From Lachnospiraceae bacterium (GTDB lineage Bacteria; Bacillota; Clostridia; Lachnospirales; Lachnospiraceae): a stretch of DNA of 64,000 nt. Positions 28,736-38,885 of this stretch are shown piece by piece. Below the pieces are notes generated by a model. It had not been told where the DNA came from. It searched no databases and saw only the letters and a list, made by a program, of their open reading frames with translations. A program made the position numbers and the translations under genes. How positions within the stretch are numbered: the stretch's first letter is position 1; each line of letters begins with the position of its first letter. The DNA lies in NCBI GenBank assembly GCA_017467845.1, contig JAFUKH010000061.1, positions 1 through 64,000 of the forward strand, given 5' to 3'.

Positions 28736-29512
28736 TTATCCTAACCTTTCTATAAACTCTTCCAGAGTAATGCCTTCTTCCATGATGATGGACGCCGCAT
28801 CTTCTCCCACATAGCGGAAATGCCACGGCTCATAATCAATACTGGTCACATACTCTTTTCCCTTGGGGTAACGTAAAATAAAACCATAATCCTGACAATT
28901 CTCTGCCAGCCATTTCCCGGCATCGGTCCCTGCAAACCCTTCATTTAACTTGGAATAATCATCACTGATAATATCAAGAGCAAGCCCGGTCTGATGCTCA
29001 CTGCATCCGGGAATATTCACAAGCTGACTTGCATTTTTATATGCTTCCAGATAATTCATTCCACAACTCATATATGTTTTAACCTTTTTATCAAAAAGGT
29101 ATACCTGCCTCTCGTAATCCCTGTAAGGCGACGCGACAATAATGGTTACTCCATCCTCTGCCGCAGCCTCTTTCATGGCATACCAGTCCTCAATAATGCG
29201 CTTATCACACTCCATAGTACCGGATAAAACTCCAAGTTCCACCGGAAAATCCGGTGAAAGAGGATGCTGCTTATTCACCAATATTAAATTCCAATCATCC
29301 TTGGAAAATGCTACTTCCTTTTCTTTCTCCTTTATCTTCTCCGGCAAAGCAATAATGGACTCAACATCATACACACTACTGTCAATCCGAAGATTTTCCT
29401 CGTTAATAACACTATTTTCCTGCTCCGAAAATGTAAAACTGGAATATATTATCAATAAAATAACGGATACCGCAAGAAGTGATAACCGTTTACCGTTAAT
29501 CATCTGTATCAT
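28736..29512 (-). CDS. VanY-type D-alanyl-D-alanine carboxypeptidase
   Basis: A 258-residue zinc peptidase with an N-terminal membrane anchor (about 8-28). Zinc and catalytic motifs are intact: SPYRDYERQ, CSEHQTGLALDI (His and Asp ligands) and EPWHFRYVG (Glu and His). It trims the terminal D-Ala of muropeptides outside the cell. AGGAG lies 5 bases before the ATG at 29512. No vancomycin-resistance genes are near, so a housekeeping cell-wall role is likely. Confidence 0.92.
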   Translation of the reverse strand: MIQMINGKRLSLLAVSVILLIIYSSFTFSEQENSVINEENLRIDSSVYDVESIIALPEKIKEKEKEVAFSKDDWNLILVNKQHPLSPDFPVELGVLSGTMECDKRIIEDWYAMKEAAAEDGVTIIVASPYRDYERQVYLFDKKVKTYMSCGMNYLEAYKNASQLVNIPGCSEHQTGLALDIISDDYSKLNEGFAGTDAGKWLAENCQDYGFILRYPKGKEYVTSIDYEPWHFRYVGEDAASIIMEEGITLEEFIERLG

Positions 29513-29564
29513 TGAAACTCCTATAACCTAAAATCACATAACTTTCTGCTCTCAGCATCATAAT

Positions 29565-29594
29565 ATTATCATATAAAACAGTTTCTTGCATCAA
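29565..29594 (-). promoter_or_regulatory. promoter of vanY-like/tgt/yajC
   Basis: TTGATG, 18 bases, GATAAT on the minus strand, divergent from the aroC promoter 15 bases away. Confidence 0.55.
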
Positions 29595-29608
29595 TTTTGT
29601 AAAAATAA

Positions 29609-29637
29609 TTGCGATTTGCTTTTTGCTTGTTTATAAT
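29609..29637 (+). promoter_or_regulatory. promoter of aroC
   Basis: TTGCGA, 17 bases, TATAAT, with the start site about 25 bases before the aroC ATG. Confidence 0.75.
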
Positions 29638-29670
29638 GATATCCATGCTAAAGAAAGGTAGATACATATT

Positions 29671-30768
29671 ATGGCTGGTTCAAGTTTCGGAACAATTTTT
29701 AAGATTACTACTTGGGGCGAATCCCACGGAAAAGCTCTGGGGGTTGTTGTTGACGGATGCCCTGCAGGACTTCCCCTTTGCGAAGAAGATATTCAGAAAT
29801 ATTTAAATAGAAGAAAACCGGGACAGAGCAATATCACCACTCCCAGAAAGGAAGCTGACGAAGTCGAGATTCTCTCCGGTATATTTGAAGGAAAAACCAC
29901 CGGAACACCCATTTCTCTTATGGTACGCAATACCTCTCAGATTTCTAAGGACTACAGTGATATTGCTTCCTACTACAGACCGGGACATGCAGACTATACC
30001 TTTGATGAAAAGTACGGTTTCCGGGATTATCGTGGTGGCGGCCGTTCCTCCGGTCGTGAAACCATCGGTCGTGTAGCCGCCGGTGCAATTGCCTGCAAGA
30101 TTTTAGAACAAATGGGCATTCATGTATGCGCCTATACACGTTCCATCGGTAACATTGAGATTGATTATGACAAATTCGACTCCAGTCTTATTACTGCAAC
30201 AAAAACTGCGATGCCGGATGCTGACGCAGATAAAGAAGCAGTTGCTTTCTTGGAAGATTCCATTAAAAAATGTGACTCCGTAGGAGGTGTCATGGAATGT
30301 GTGGTCACCGGTATGCCTGCCGGAATTGGTGACCCGGTATTTGAAAAACTGGATGCTAACCTTGCAAAAGCAATTATGTCCATAGGTGCCGTAAAGGCTG
30401 TAGAAATTGGCGATGGATGTGCTGCTGCTAAGGCTCTCGGTAGCAGCAACAATGACTTCTTCTGCATGACAGAGGGTCAAATAGGTAAAAAGACCAATCA
30501 CGCCGGCGGAATCCTTGGCGGTATGAGCGATGGAAGCCCCATCATTATCCGTGCCAGTGTGAAGCCTACCCCTTCCATCTTCCAGACACAGGATACTGTC
30601 AATAAGTCCGGCGAAGAAATCGAGATCCAAATCAAAGGACGCCATGATCCCATCATCGTTCCCCGTGCCGTTGTAGTCATGGAATGCATGACTGCTATCA
30701 CTCTTTTGGATGCTCTGATGATAAATATGTCTGCAAAAATGGACTCTCTCCTTGAATTTTATAAATAG
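29671..30768 (+). CDS. aroC: chorismate synthase
   Basis: The 365-residue FMN-dependent enzyme makes chorismate, the end of the shikimate pathway. It has the N-terminal [20 protein letters not shown], the central [20 protein letters not shown] and the [12 protein letters not shown] block near the end. It is a single plus-strand gene among minus-strand neighbours, with its own promoter and terminator. Other aro genes are absent from the window. Confidence 0.97.
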   Translation: MAGSSFGTIFKITTWGESHGKALGVVVDGCPAGLPLCEEDIQKYLNRRKPGQSNITTPRKEADEVEILSGIFEGKTTGTPISLMVRNTSQISKDYSDIASYYRPGHADYTFDEKYGFRDYRGGGRSSGRETIGRVAAGAIACKILEQMGIHVCAYTRSIGNIEIDYDKFDSSLITATKTAMPDADADKEAVAFLEDSIKKCDSVGGVMECVVTGMPAGIGDPVFEKLDANLAKAIMSIGAVKAVEIGDGCAAAKALGSSNNDFFCMTEGQIGKKTNHAGGILGGMSDGSPIIIRASVKPTPSIFQTQDTVNKSGEEIEIQIKGRHDPIIVPRAVVVMECMTAITLLDALMINMSAKMDSLLEFYK

Positions 30769-30774
30769 AACAAA

Positions 30775-30805
30775 ATGAGCTGTCACGTAGGACAGCTCAT
30801 TTTTA
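30775..30805 (+). terminator. terminator after aroC
   Basis: ATGAGCTGTC-ACGTAG-GACAGCTCAT followed by TTTTT. The A-run on the left may let it serve the convergent lactonase gene too. Confidence 0.92.
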
Positions 30806-30818
30806 ATATCCAGAAATA

Positions 30819-31871
30819 TTAAGCTAATTTATGGAAGAACACACAGTTCGGCTCTTTGATTTTAATAGGAGCACCATGCATGGTCATATTGTTGTTCTCT
30901 AAATCAAGCTTGAAGAAGGTCATGGTATTTGACTCATGATTTAAAGAAACAAGGAATTTATTATTAGGGAACATCTCTGCATCCTTCGGGTATTCTCCAC
31001 TGATTGGCAGACAGAACTTTTCAGTAAGAAGTCCGGTCTTGGTATCCACATCGTATACGATAACGCTATTGTCGTTAGCGTTGGAGCTCACCAGATACTT
31101 GTAATCTTCAGAGAAGGTAAGAGCACTTGCAGCGGTACCCTGTGCAGCACCCTTTCCAACAGTAGGAATGGTCTGAATCTTCTCGAAATAGGGAATACCA
31201 TCTCTCTCCTCATACTCATATACATCAATGTAGCACTTCCACTCATGTACAATGTAGATAAACTTACCATCTTCCGAGATTTTTACATGTCTGGGAGCTG
31301 ATTCCAATTCACTACGAATTACGTCTGTAAGACGAAGCTTTCCCTTCTTTAAATCTACAGAATATACATTTACATGATCCATACCCTGATCGGCAACCAA
31401 CAAATACTTATTGTCATGGGTCATTCTTGCCGAATTAATATGAGGTCTGAAATTACGCTCCGATAAACTACCCAGCCCTTTATGGAAAATCTCATCCGAA
31501 ATACCGATTACCTCTCCGTTCTCGCCCAAATTGAGCATTGTCAGCTTACCATCATGATATCCTGCCACAAACAAATACCGGTCTGTATAATCCGTTGATA
31601 AATAGCAGCCTCGCATACCATTAATCGGAGCAAAGTTAATTAAATCCAGACTGCCATCCTCCAAAATCTTATAAGCTTCTACGCCAAAGTCAGTAATCGA
31701 ATATAAATACTTTCCATTATGTGAAACGGTTACATAAGAAGAGTTCGAAATCTCAACCTTCTCCTTTTCGATGAATTTACCGTTTTCCAAATCTACATCA
31801 TACACACGAATACCATAGCTATCACCTGTAGTATACGTGGAAACATATGCTACGTACTTTCCCTGTGCCAT
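30819..31871 (-). CDS. lactonase-family beta-propeller protein (YbhE type)
   Basis: A 350-residue cytoplasmic protein made of repeated beta-propeller blades (SVYVTVSHNGKYLYS, MTHDNKYLLVADQG, ISEDGKFIYIVHEW, FSEDYKYLVSSNANDNSVIVY). This fits the 6-phosphogluconolactonase-like family, which hydrolyses the lactone of the pentose phosphate pathway in some bacteria. Activity in clostridia is not proven, and other pentose phosphate genes are not nearby. TTAGGAGG precedes the ATG. It follows the GH13-like gene after 67 bases. Confidence 0.85.
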   Translation of the reverse strand: MAQGKYVAYVSTYTTGDSYGIRVYDVDLENGKFIEKEKVEISNSSYVTVSHNGKYLYSITDFGVEAYKILEDGSLDLINFAPINGMRGCYLSTDYTDRYLFVAGYHDGKLTMLNLGENGEVIGISDEIFHKGLGSLSERNFRPHINSARMTHDNKYLLVADQGMDHVNVYSVDLKKGKLRLTDVIRSELESAPRHVKISEDGKFIYIVHEWKCYIDVYEYEERDGIPYFEKIQTIPTVGKGAAQGTAASALTFSEDYKYLVSSNANDNSVIVYDVDTKTGLLTEKFCLPISGEYPKDAEMFPNNKFLVSLNHESNTMTFFKLDLENNNMTMHGAPIKIKEPNCVFFHKLA

Positions 31872-31938
31872 TGTCTTTCGCCTCCTAAATCTTTATCTAA
31901 CCTTAAATATATCATATTTATTTTTGGAATGAAATACC

Positions 31939-33663
31939 TTAGCGAGTTCTTTTTATAGTACAAACACAAATTGTACGCGGTGGCAAAACCAATCTCTCTT
32001 TCTCCACCTTACAGCCCTCATCCGTGGCAAAAATGCACTGCATTCCCTGTCCTTTTTTCAGCTTAGGATATGCAAAGCTTTGCTCTTCCCAGTGCATATT
32101 AATCGCCAGATACGTAAGAGTTCCCTTATCTCCGGCATAATCTCCGCAAAATAAGAGCCCTGCCTGTCTGCTATAATGCTCCCAGGATGGTCTATAAGCT
32201 TCCTCGCCATGGAAGGATAAATCCGGATATCCACAGGATAAATAATCCATCAGCATACATTCCTTTTTCATATGAAATACACCATTACCATTTCGAAAAG
32301 CAATCAAATCCTTCACATATTGATACAGTTCATTATTACGGTTTAAATCATTCCAGTTCAGCCAGGCAATTTCATTGTCCTGGCAATAAGGATTGTTGTT
32401 ACCCTTCTGTGAATTACCAAACTCATCTCCCATGAAAAAGAGCGGCGTTCCCTGAGAAAGCATAAGTAGTGCAAAAGCATTTTTATACTGCTTTTTTCGA
32501 AGACTTAATATCTGCTTTTTCTTTGTCACGCCCTCTGCTCCGCAGTTCCAGCTTCCGTTATAATCATTGCCGTCCTTGTTCTTTTCTCCATTATCTTCAT
32601 TGTGCTTACGGTCAAAAGACACATTGTCCCACATGGTAAGTCCAAAATAATTGCTCATGAAGTTAATGGTTCCCTTTTTCGCAGGATTCGATGTCATCCT
32701 CTTCACAGCATTGTAGATACATCCTTCATCACCCTTCAGCAGACGACGCATATCATACATATAGCCATCCTGATATGAAGCAAGTACACGCTTTGGGGGA
32801 AGATTCTTGCCCGGGTAAAGCATATCTACAGGGAAATCATAATACCACAGCTTACGGCTGCACAAATAAATATCCTTGGCCAGCTCCTCCACCGGAATAT
32901 TCTCTCCCATCAAGTGAAAGCCGTCCACCTGATAATAATAGCTCCAATAATGAAGAATCTTTAAAATCTCCATTCGGGATATCTCATTGGGGAAATAGAA
33001 CTGAAGCACAATCTCCATTCCCTGCTCGTGGAATGCCTTTATCATCTCTTTACACTCTGTAACAGCATCTGCCTTGTAGCTGTAAGCTGCCTTTGGAGCA
33101 TAATAATAGCCCTGCTGATATCCCCAATAATTTACTTTTCCCTTTTTATCAAGCTCATCATATTCATAAATGGGCTGAAGCTCCACCGTAGTGATTCCCA
33201 GCTCCTTAAGATAAGGAATCTTCTGCATCATTCCATAGAAGGTTCCCCGTCCGCGCACCTTAGAAGAGGCATGCATGGTAAAACCACGCACATGGGCAAG
33301 ATATACAATCATATCCCGATAAGAAAGCTGCGGCCTTACACTTTCCCCCCAATCAAAGTCATGGGCTGTCAGAACCGCACATTTACATGACAGCTTTGAC
33401 ATTTCTCCAAAACTGCCATCCTTTATAAATGCACCTGCCTTAATATCAGCAAAAGTTTTGTCCCCACTCTGATAATGATACGCATATTTACATGCTTCCT
33501 TCTCCGGAAGCTCTGCATAAAACAGATTCTCTCCCCGCACCTGACTCATGGGCAATCTTTTTTCTTCAGTAAGATTCTTCTTGTTGTATAGTACCAGCTC
33601 CACATCCTTCTCCAGAGTCGGTAAGAAAAATTCTGTAATCCCTCGGACCTTATCTTTTCTCAC
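31939..33663 (-). CDS. GH13 (GlgX/isoamylase-like) protein without catalytic residues
   Basis: This 574-residue protein keeps the glycogen-debranching fold and even the KHNEDNGEKNKDG...SWNCGAEG signature, but all three catalytic acids are lost. Region II reads VDGFHLM, with Met252 for the nucleophile Asp. Region III reads VLASYQ, with Ser296 for the acid Glu. Region IV reads NYFGLT, with Phe340 for the Asp. Region I is also changed (QFYFPN for DVVYNH). The reading frame is intact. I infer a glycan-binding or regulatory pseudoenzyme. It overlaps the VanZ-like gene by 14 bases. Confidence 0.85.
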   Translation of the reverse strand: MRKDKVRGITEFFLPTLEKDVELVLYNKKNLTEEKRLPMSQVRGENLFYAELPEKEACKYAYHYQSGDKTFADIKAGAFIKDGSFGEMSKLSCKCAVLTAHDFDWGESVRPQLSYRDMIVYLAHVRGFTMHASSKVRGRGTFYGMMQKIPYLKELGITTVELQPIYEYDELDKKGKVNYWGYQQGYYYAPKAAYSYKADAVTECKEMIKAFHEQGMEIVLQFYFPNEISRMEILKILHYWSYYYQVDGFHLMGENIPVEELAKDIYLCSRKLWYYDFPVDMLYPGKNLPPKRVLASYQDGYMYDMRRLLKGDEGCIYNAVKRMTSNPAKKGTINFMSNYFGLTMWDNVSFDRKHNEDNGEKNKDGNDYNGSWNCGAEGVTKKKQILSLRKKQYKNAFALLMLSQGTPLFFMGDEFGNSQKGNNNPYCQDNEIAWLNWNDLNRNNELYQYVKDLIAFRNGNGVFHMKKECMLMDYLSCGYPDLSFHGEEAYRPSWEHYSRQAGLLFCGDYAGDKGTLTYLAINMHWEEQSFAYPKLKKGQGMQCIFATDEGCKVEKERLVLPPRTICVCTIKRTR

Positions 33664-34105
33664 AAATTATCCTCCTGTATATGCAAAATATCAAAATTCC
33701 AAACATAACTCCCACACTGTCAATCAGCACATCCGTAATCTGTCCACTTCTTCCAGGGACAAACAGCTGATGAAACTCATCGCCGGCTGCATATAATATT
33801 CCAATCAGTGCAGAGGTTCCTTTTCTCCCGCTTACTGCTCCCATAAGTAAAAATCCAAGCAAAGAATACTCCAATGCATGGGCAGCCTTTCTAATCGGAT
33901 GCTCGATAGAATCAATAAAGGATAGCTGCTGCTCCGGAGACCACTCATCGTAATCCTCCACAAAAACCTGTCCCACAGCTTCACCAATACCCATACTCAT
34001 TTGTGAAGACTCATCGGCATCCTGAGCAGAAAACCAGAAAATCACTACCATCCATAAGATTGTTAAAAACCCATATACATTTTTTCTCATTTTTAAATCT
34101 ACCAT
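33650..34105 (-). CDS. VanZ-like membrane protein
   Basis: A 151-residue protein with about four hydrophobic segments and the VanZ signature: FWFSAQDA near the N-terminus, HPIRKAAHALEYSLLGFL, and DEFHQLFVPGRSGQITDVLIDSVGV. VanZ proteins contribute low-level glycopeptide tolerance in some settings, but most relatives have no known role. Two starts are possible, 34105 and 34090 (MRKNVYGF), and neither has an ideal ribosome site. Its end overlaps the GH13-like gene, so the two are cotranscribed. Confidence 0.85.
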   Translation of the reverse strand: MVDLKMRKNVYGFLTILWMVVIFWFSAQDADESSQMSMGIGEAVGQVFVEDYDEWSPEQQLSFIDSIEHPIRKAAHALEYSLLGFLLMGAVSGRKGTSALIGILYAAGDEFHQLFVPGRSGQITDVLIDSVGVMFGILIFCIYRRIICEKR

Positions 34106-34162
34106 CCTACTCTACCATTATATACTTTTTTTCTGATTTTACCTACTACTCTTTTTAGAATG

Positions 34163-34191
34163 TTGCAACAATTTTTTTAATCAGTTATAAT
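34163..34191 (+). promoter_or_regulatory. promoter of the DUF1292 gene
   Basis: TTGCAA, 17 bases, TATAAT, about 45 bases before the ATG at 34238. Confidence 0.8.
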
Positions 34192-34237
34192 GTCATAGAA
34201 AACAAAAACATTTCTGTTAAATAAGAAAGGAAATACT

Positions 34238-34549
34238 ATGGGAAAACAGGACAATATGGATGAAGAAATGACCGTTGAACTCACCTTAGAGGATGGAACT
34301 GACGTTACATGTGCAATTATCACCATCTTAGAAGTTGAGGGCAAGGATTATATTGTATTATTACCTCTTGATGAGAATGGCAACAACGATGACGGAGAAG
34401 TATGGTTCTATGGCTACAGTGAGAACCCTGATGACCCTAACGAGGAGCCTGTTCTTGATTATATTGAGGACGACAGTGAATACGAAAAGGTTGCAGAGGC
34501 ATTTGATGAATACCTTGATAACTGTGAATTTGATGAGCTTGCTGATTAA
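34238..34549 (+). CDS. DUF1292 family acidic protein
   Basis: A 103-residue, strongly acidic protein typical of the Firmicute DUF1292 family: an N-terminal beta-rich core (TVELTLEDGTDVTCAIITILEVEGKDYIVLLPL) and an acidic tail rich in Asp and Glu. Function unknown. AAGGAAA lies 5 bases before the ATG. It has its own promoter and converges on the helicase gene, the two stop codons overlapping by 4 bases. Confidence 0.9.
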   Translation: MGKQDNMDEEMTVELTLEDGTDVTCAIITILEVEGKDYIVLLPLDENGNNDDGEVWFYGYSENPDDPNEEPVLDYIEDDSEYEKVAEAFDEYLDNCEFDELAD

Positions 34550-36402
34550 TCCTGCATATCTTTTATAAACCTGGAAGGAGACCTTGGACTGTCCTTTGTC
34601 TGATTGACATAGCGAATATCCAGGGTCTTTTTAGCTCTGGTCATCCCCACATAGAAGAGCCTTCGCTCCTCTTCCAATGCTTCCCGGGACAACACCTCTC
34701 CTCTTTTCACACTGGGAATGTTCCCCTCATTCACATACATAATATATACCTTCTGAAATTCCAAGCCTTTACAGCCATGCAGAGTCATTATGTTGACCCC
34801 TCTTCTACTTTCTTCTTTTACCTGTCTCTGCGCCCTACTGATAAACTCCTGCTGAAATTGCTCCCATTCCTTTATATCCCGAAAGTTTCTGCTATCCTCC
34901 TTAAGCCACTGCAAAATTCCCAGCCAATCCTCATAAAGCTCCATATCCCCACCGGACTTATTTCGCAGATAAGCATCATACCCGAAATAATGAAGTATAA
35001 ACTCAATCCCAAGAGAAAGCTTCATTTTTTTGAGATTATCCAGTCCCGTCTTAACCCGAAGCGCATCCTTCATGGCAGAATAATTACATATTCCATCCTT
35101 TCCGTAAAAAGAAATCATCTTTTCCAAATCCACCACTTCCTCAAAAAACGCCTCTCTTCCAATGTGTGTTCTAGGTTTGTTCAAAATACGAAGAAACAGA
35201 CTGCGCTCCCTGCACCCTGCGGCTGCTCTCAGATAGTCTAGGACATCCTTTACAACAAAGTGTTCATATATTGAAAATATTTTCTCTTTGGTTTGAAAGG
35301 GAATCTTATTTTTTACTAGTTCTACCAGAAAAAGATTCATCCTCATATTAGTTCGAAACAAAACTGCGGTTTCGGATAACTCCTGCTCGCCCTTTTCCTT
35401 TAGTTCTTCGATACATTCCTGAATCATTTTCCCATAGGAATCTGACCCTTTCATAAAAACTGACCCTATATCCGAATGCTCTGAGGAAGATAAGCACTTT
35501 CCCATCCGCTGCCCGTTTTTCTGAATCAGCTTCGCCGAAAGGTTCACTATTTTCTCTCCGCAACGGTAGTTAGTTCCCAGATAATAAATCTCTGCTTTTG
35601 GATACTCCTCTAAAAACCTCCCCATAATCCCCGGTCGTGACCCACGAAAGCCATAGATTGCCTGATCATCATCTCCTACAACACATACATTATTAGGAGC
35701 TTTTAGAAGAAGCTTCATCGTTTCGTATTGCACTTCATTGGTATCCTGGAATTCATCCACAAGAAGATAACTGATCCGTTTTTGCCAGCTTTCTCGAAAG
35801 CCTATATCCTCTCGCAATATATCACGGCAAAGAGTGAGCATATCATCAAAATCAAGTACCTTCTCCCTCTCTTTCTCTTTATCAAAGGCTTGCACCAACC
35901 GAACAAAATCCTCTCCCTGTCCTCCCGAAACTTTCCCTGCATTTTTATAATAACTGATTTCTGTCAGGCAACTTTCCAGCTCTTTTCCACGGAGTGCTTC
36001 TCTTCCCATATTTTTCAGCACACGAAATAAAATCCCGCTTCTGCCGGATGCATTTAATAAACTATAATTTCGATATTTTGGATGACTGCGAATAATCTGA
36101 TAAAAGAAGGAATGAAAGGTTCCGAAATGTACTGCTCCCAAATCAGCAGTATCCCCCTCCAGTTCCTGAAGAATTTCCTGATAGCGTTTATTCATGGACA
36201 ACGCCGCGTCCTTTGTAAAAGTGATGACATATATTTCCTGAGGAGAACATCCCATCTCTAGGATAAGATGCAGAATCCGATGAGTAATGGTAAATGTTTT
36301 CCCGGAACCGGGCCCCGCCGAAATCAGGACGGGTCCCAGTCCACAGGTAGCAGCCTCAAGCTGCTCTTTACTCATCTTTACAAATCCGGGGATATTAAGC
36401 AT
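34546..36402 (-). CDS. UvrD/PcrA-type superfamily 1 DNA helicase
   Basis: A 618-residue helicase with motif [14 protein letters not shown], motif [12 protein letters not shown], motif [17 protein letters not shown], motif IV TNYRC and motif [14 protein letters not shown]. It is about 100 residues shorter than PcrA and lacks the usual C-terminal tail, so it is probably a paralogue rather than the main PcrA. Its start overlaps the gltX stop by 8 bases, suggesting coupling. ATG at 36402 is assumed; MSKEQ at 36375 is an alternative. Confidence 0.9.
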   Translation of the reverse strand: MLNIPGFVKMSKEQLEAATCGLGPVLISAGPGSGKTFTITHRILHLILEMGCSPQEIYVITFTKDAALSMNKRYQEILQELEGDTADLGAVHFGTFHSFFYQIIRSHPKYRNYSLLNASGRSGILFRVLKNMGREALRGKELESCLTEISYYKNAGKVSGGQGEDFVRLVQAFDKEKEREKVLDFDDMLTLCRDILREDIGFRESWQKRISYLLVDEFQDTNEVQYETMKLLLKAPNNVCVVGDDDQAIYGFRGSRPGIMGRFLEEYPKAEIYYLGTNYRCGEKIVNLSAKLIQKNGQRMGKCLSSSEHSDIGSVFMKGSDSYGKMIQECIEELKEKGEQELSETAVLFRTNMRMNLFLVELVKNKIPFQTKEKIFSIYEHFVVKDVLDYLRAAAGCRERSLFLRILNKPRTHIGREAFFEEVVDLEKMISFYGKDGICNYSAMKDALRVKTGLDNLKKMKLSLGIEFILHYFGYDAYLRNKSGGDMELYEDWLGILQWLKEDSRNFRDIKEWEQFQQEFISRAQRQVKEESRRGVNIMTLHGCKGLEFQKVYIMYVNEGNIPSVKRGEVLSREALEEERRLFYVGMTRAKKTLDIRYVNQTKDSPRSPSRFIKDMQD

Positions 36403-37852
36403 TCTCTAAAAGCTCAATTCCTTTACGGATTCTCTTTAAGGATTCCTCTTTACCAAGGATTTCCATAATCTCAGTTGCTCCGGCAGGTGTCATCTGCTTA
36501 CCGGAAACTGCAGTACGGATAGGCCACATTACATAACCGTTCTTACAACCCTTCTCCTCAACAAACTTAAGGATTGCCTGATAAAGTGTATCATTATCAT
36601 AATTGTCAACTACCTCTAAAACAGGTAATACCTCTTTTAAAACCTCTAAAGAAGATTCGGTAGTTGTCTTCATCTTCTTATGAGTATACATTGCAATGTC
36701 ATACTCCGGAAGCGCTTCAAAGAAATCAACCTGTCCTGCAATATCGGGGAATACCTCGATACGCGTCTTCACCATTGCAGCAATCTTTTTCAGGTCAAAT
36801 TCCTTTGTTAAGGTCTCTTTAAGGTATGGCTCAGCCATCTCATAGAAGGAATCAAAATCCATTGCCTTTAAGTATTCACCATTCATCCAGCGAAGCTTTA
36901 CGATATCAAATACAGAAGGACTCTTATTGATTCTGTGATAATCAAACTTCTCAATAAGCTCGTCCAAAGTAAATATTTCGTTGTTGTCCTCCGGGCTCCA
37001 GCCCAGAAGCGCAATGTAGTTTACAATCGCCTCGGTCACAAATCCCTGCTCCAATAAATCTTCAAAGGAAGAATGTCCGCTACGTTTAGAAAGTTTCTTA
37101 TGATTCTCATCGGTAATCAGTGGAAGGTGTACATATACAGGAACCTCCCAGCCAAAAGCCTCATATAATCTTACATACTTAGGTGAAGAAGAAAGATACT
37201 CATTTCCTCTTACAACGTGGGTGATATTCATAGTATGGTCATCTACAACGTTTGCAAAGTTGTAGGTAGGATAACCGTCGGACTTAATTAAGATCATATC
37301 ATCCAGCTCAGAGTTATTTACGGTAATATCTCCATAAAGCTCATCATGGAAAGTGGTGGTACCCTCGGTTGGATTGTTCTGGCGAATTACAAACGGCTTT
37401 CCCGCATCTAAAGCAGCCTGAACCTCCTCCTTAGAAAGTCCAAGACAGTGCTTATCATAAATGGTAATCTCCTTACCCTCTACTACCTCAGATTTCAAAG
37501 TAGCAAGACGCTCCTTATCGCAGAAACAGTAATAAGCCTCTCCCTTATCGATAAGCTCCTTTGCATACTTCATATAGATACCAGTCTTCATACGCTCGGA
37601 CTGAACGTATGGGCCATATCCACCATCCTTATCCGGACCTTCATCATGGATAAGACCGGTCTTCTCCATGGTACGGTAAATAATATCTACCGCTCCTTCT
37701 ACAAATCTCTCCTGATCGGTATCCTCAATACGGAGCATAAAGTCTCCGCCATCATGCTTCGCAATTAAAAACTCGTACAAAGCAGAACGCAAATTACCTA
37801 CATGCATTCTGCCGGTTGGGCTTGGTGCATATCTTGTTCTAATCTTGCTCAT
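36395..37852 (-). CDS. gltX: glutamyl-tRNA synthetase
   Basis: A 485-residue class I synthetase with the HIGH-like motif [13 protein letters not shown] and the KMSKS-like motif KKLSKRSG. Length fits the bacterial discriminating or non-discriminating enzyme, which sequence alone does not decide. It begins after a 134-base region with three hairpins (37886-37983), downstream of ppa, and overlaps the helicase gene. Confidence 0.97.
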   Translation of the reverse strand: MSKIRTRYAPSPTGRMHVGNLRSALYEFLIAKHDGGDFMLRIEDTDQERFVEGAVDIIYRTMEKTGLIHDEGPDKDGGYGPYVQSERMKTGIYMKYAKELIDKGEAYYCFCDKERLATLKSEVVEGKEITIYDKHCLGLSKEEVQAALDAGKPFVIRQNNPTEGTTTFHDELYGDITVNNSELDDMILIKSDGYPTYNFANVVDDHTMNITHVVRGNEYLSSSPKYVRLYEAFGWEVPVYVHLPLITDENHKKLSKRSGHSSFEDLLEQGFVTEAIVNYIALLGWSPEDNNEIFTLDELIEKFDYHRINKSPSVFDIVKLRWMNGEYLKAMDFDSFYEMAEPYLKETLTKEFDLKKIAAMVKTRIEVFPDIAGQVDFFEALPEYDIAMYTHKKMKTTTESSLEVLKEVLPVLEVVDNYDNDTLYQAILKFVEEKGCKNGYVMWPIRTAVSGKQMTPAGATEIMEILGKEESLKRIRKGIELLENA

Positions 37853-37885
37853 TTTAATTTGTCCTCATCTTTCTATTCACGTGCG

Positions 37886-37983
37886 GAGTTTCCCACGGAA
37901 ACTCACTCGGAACAACTATAGTTTATCTTATCTGGCGTTCTTTGGCAGATTAGATAAACTTTGTCGTCGGAACCTCCGGTTCC
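37886..37983. repeat. three consecutive hairpins between ppa and gltX
   Basis: Hairpin 1: GAGTTTCC-CAC-GGAAACTC at 37886-37904. Hairpin 2: 15-base arms 37920-37934 and 37946-37960 with one mismatch and an 11-base loop. Hairpin 3: GGAACC-TCC-GGTTCC at 37969-37983, four bases from the ppa stop. None carries a clear T-run, so they look more like RNA processing or stability elements than terminators. Confidence 0.6.
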
Positions 37984-37986
37984 GTT

Positions 37987-38538
37987 TTACCAGCTTTTTA
38001 TAAAAGTATCAATATAGTTATCCAGACACTTCTTAATTACTTCAATGGCATCTTCTCTGTTTCCTTTTTCGTTGACCGCCGTGGTCTTATTCTCCAAGGA
38101 CTTGTAAACCCTAAAGAAGTGTTCCATCTCTTCTACCACATGCGGCGGTAATTCTGAAATGTCCTTATAGCAGTTGTAATTCGGATCATCAAAAGGTACT
38201 GCAATAATCTTCTCATCATTTTTACCATTGTCCAGCATGGAAATAACGCCGATAGGATAGCATCTTACCAGGGTCAATGGCTGAATCGGTTCCGAACATA
38301 ACAAAAGTACATCCAATGGGTCACCATCATCACCATATGTTCTCGGAATAAAACCATAGTTTGCCGGATAATGAGTAGAGGTATGTAAAATACGATCCAG
38401 AATCAGGAAACCTGTTTCTTTATCTAATTCATACTTATTTTTACTTCCTTTGGAAATCTCAATAACACAGACAAAATCTGTGGGAGTCACTCTCTGAGTA
38501 CTGATACTATGCCAAATACTTCCATTCACTTGCTTCAT
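37987..38538 (-). CDS. ppa: inorganic pyrophosphatase (family I-like)
   Basis: A 183-residue protein whose centre carries the family I signature, DGDPLDVLLL, preceded by YPANYGFIPRTYG and followed by the metal-site region NGKNDEKIIAVP. It hydrolyses pyrophosphate, pulling biosynthetic reactions forward. The ATG at 38538 follows GGAAGGAGG with a 10-base gap; an upstream in-frame TTG would place that site inside the gene. It is divergent from cotJA. Confidence 0.93.
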   Translation of the reverse strand: MKQVNGSIWHSISTQRVTPTDFVCVIEISKGSKNKYELDKETGFLILDRILHTSTHYPANYGFIPRTYGDDGDPLDVLLLCSEPIQPLTLVRCYPIGVISMLDNGKNDEKIIAVPFDDPNYNCYKDISELPPHVVEEMEHFFRVYKSLENKTTAVNEKGNREDAIEVIKKCLDNYIDTFIKSW

Positions 38539-38607
38539 AAGCCTAAAGCCTCCTTCCAAAATACTTCATAGAGTATAACACAATTTTCACACAATGGTCA
38601 ATTTTTT

Positions 38608-38616
38608 CATATGATA
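38608..38616 (+). promoter_or_regulatory. candidate mother-cell sigma -10 element for cotJABC
   Basis: CATATGATA matches the SigK -10 pattern CATAnnnTA exactly and resembles the SigE -10. It lies 30 bases before the cotJA start. The -35 is unclear. In Bacillus subtilis cotJABC is SigE-dependent. Confidence 0.45.
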
Positions 38617-38645
38617 GTATTAAACAAAGAAATGACGAGGTTTCT

Positions 38646-38885
38646 ATGCCTGATTATCCATTTGATACAATTTATGATAAACAGAGCGTAGGTATGGCTT
38701 ACGTTCCCTGGCAGAAATTCAGTAAAATGCCGGACAATTTAGAAGCATCCTATCAGGATGGCAGTATCTTCCCTGAGCTGGTAAAGCCCTTTACCGGTCA
38801 GCGTAATAACCCTATGCAGCACAGACAAAGCACGTGTTCCAGCTGCAATCATATGAACAGGGAGGTGGGTCATGGGTACAAATAA
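38646..38885 (+). CDS. cotJA: spore coat protein CotJA
   Basis: A 79-residue protein with the CotJA pattern AYVPWQKFSKM...LEASYQDGSIFPELVKPF, followed here by a Cys-containing tail (STCSSCNHMN). It is needed with CotJB and CotJC for assembly of the spore coat in Bacillus. The ATG follows GACGAGG. It overlaps cotJB by 14 bases, so translation is coupled. Confidence 0.93.
   Translation: MPDYPFDTIYDKQSVGMAYVPWQKFSKMPDNLEASYQDGSIFPELVKPFTGQRNNPMQHRQSTCSSCNHMNREVGHGYK

Noticed and set aside
30103..30786. 227-codon open frame antisense to aroC
   Set aside because: It lies wholly within the convincing aroC gene and has a composition unlike real proteins (many His, Ser and Cys).
33650..34105. Glycopeptide-resistance cluster (VanZ and VanY types in the window)
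   Set aside because: The two genes are 4 kb apart, have different neighbours, and no vanHAX or vanRS genes are present.
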